Shown here in pieces: positions 63,925-64,000 of a stretch of 64,000 bases of DNA (its first letter is position 1; every line of letters begins with the position of its first letter). The notes below the pieces were generated by a model that was given only the letters and a program-made list of their open reading frames with translations, was not told where the DNA came from and searched no databases. This DNA comes from Photobacterium lipolyticum. Its GTDB lineage: Bacteria; Pseudomonadota; Gammaproteobacteria; Enterobacterales; Vibrionaceae. The position numbers and the translations under genes were made by a program. The stretch spans positions 170,030-234,029 of the forward strand of contig NZ_PYMC01000007.1 of assembly GCF_003026475.1 (NCBI RefSeq). The letters are read 5' to 3'.

Positions 63925-64000
63925 ATGGTTAAGCCTCACGGGCAATTAGTACAGGTTAGCTCAATGCCTCGCAGCACTTACACACCCTGCCTATCTACGT
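63925..64000 (-). rRNA. rrl: 23S ribosomal RNA, 3' end only
   Basis: The last 76 or so bases of 23S rRNA, recognised from GGGTGTGTAAG, TTGAGCTAAC and the terminal CGTGAGGCTTAACC. The rest lies beyond the right edge of the window. The 23S-5S spacer is about 125 bases and holds no tRNA. Confidence 0.95.

Noticed and set aside
63568..63932. Frames on both strands across tRNA-Asp and 5S rRNA
   Set aside because: They are shadows of RNA genes.

Overview
The window is a stretch of a gammaproteobacterial main chromosome, almost certainly from the Vibrionaceae and probably Photobacterium or a close relative. This is inferred from gene content and order, not from a database search. Support comes from gene blocks shared with Escherichia coli (glpG-glpE-rpoH-ftsX-ftsE-ftsY-rsmD-yhhL-yhhN-yhhM; rhtB-pldB-yigL; yhiN-uspB-uspA-prlC-rlmJ-gor; rho-trxA-rhlB-gppA-rep; ilvC-ilvY), mixed with Vibrio-type genes (DUF3332 lipoprotein, EAL-HDOD protein, TraF-like outer-membrane protein, cytochrome c5) and an rRNA operon at the right edge.

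Layout. 1-8.5 kb: rhomboid protease and rhodanese, heat-shock sigma factor, FtsEX and the SRP receptor FtsY, then RsmD and small membrane proteins on the other strand. The 460-base gap between rpoH and glpE carries two perfect DnaA boxes and many GATC sites. 8.5-14 kb: a G-poor, C-rich gap, a 26-codon membrane microgene with its own promoter and terminator, yhhM, an acyltransferase, an EAL-HDOD protein and rhtB. 14-20.7 kb: pldB, yigL, a lipoprotein, tapT, an aldehyde dehydrogenase with a TetR-type operator at its promoter, its likely regulator, and a DUF3332 lipoprotein. 20.7-25.2 kb: a possible small RNA, then a more AT-rich catabolic operon (GntR regulator, TIM-barrel isomerase, RidA-like deaminase, MFS transporter) whose substrate I cannot name. 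25.2-32 kb: yhiN/baiN, uspB, ftnA, uspA, a DMT transporter, and the ubiD-ferredoxin-fre operon. 33-43 kb: rho, trxA, rhlB-gppA, prlC, rlmJ and gor. 43-51.4 kb: a TraF-like outer-membrane protein, a YjiH-type transporter with an ArgR-like box, and a complete oligopeptide-type ABC importer operon with a strong intercistronic hairpin.

52-64 kb: a tRNA array Arg-His-Pro-His-Pro formed by duplication of a His-Pro pair, with a third tRNA-Pro fragment beyond it; cytochrome c5 followed by eleven tandem copies of ACTAGAA; rep; a TetR-controlled RND efflux operon; ubiK; the divergent ilvC/ilvY pair; and the 3' end of an rRNA operon (23S end, 5S, tRNA-Asp) on the minus strand, meeting ilvY at a shared terminator.

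Most of the window is housekeeping. The parts that deserve follow-up are the microgene at 9358, the GntR-RidA cluster, the DnaA-box region, the candidate small RNA near 20.85-21.15 kb, the split ferredoxin/flavin reductase pair beside ubiD, and the CTAG-rich repeats. I saw no CRISPR array, prophage, intact insertion sequence or recognisable defence system.
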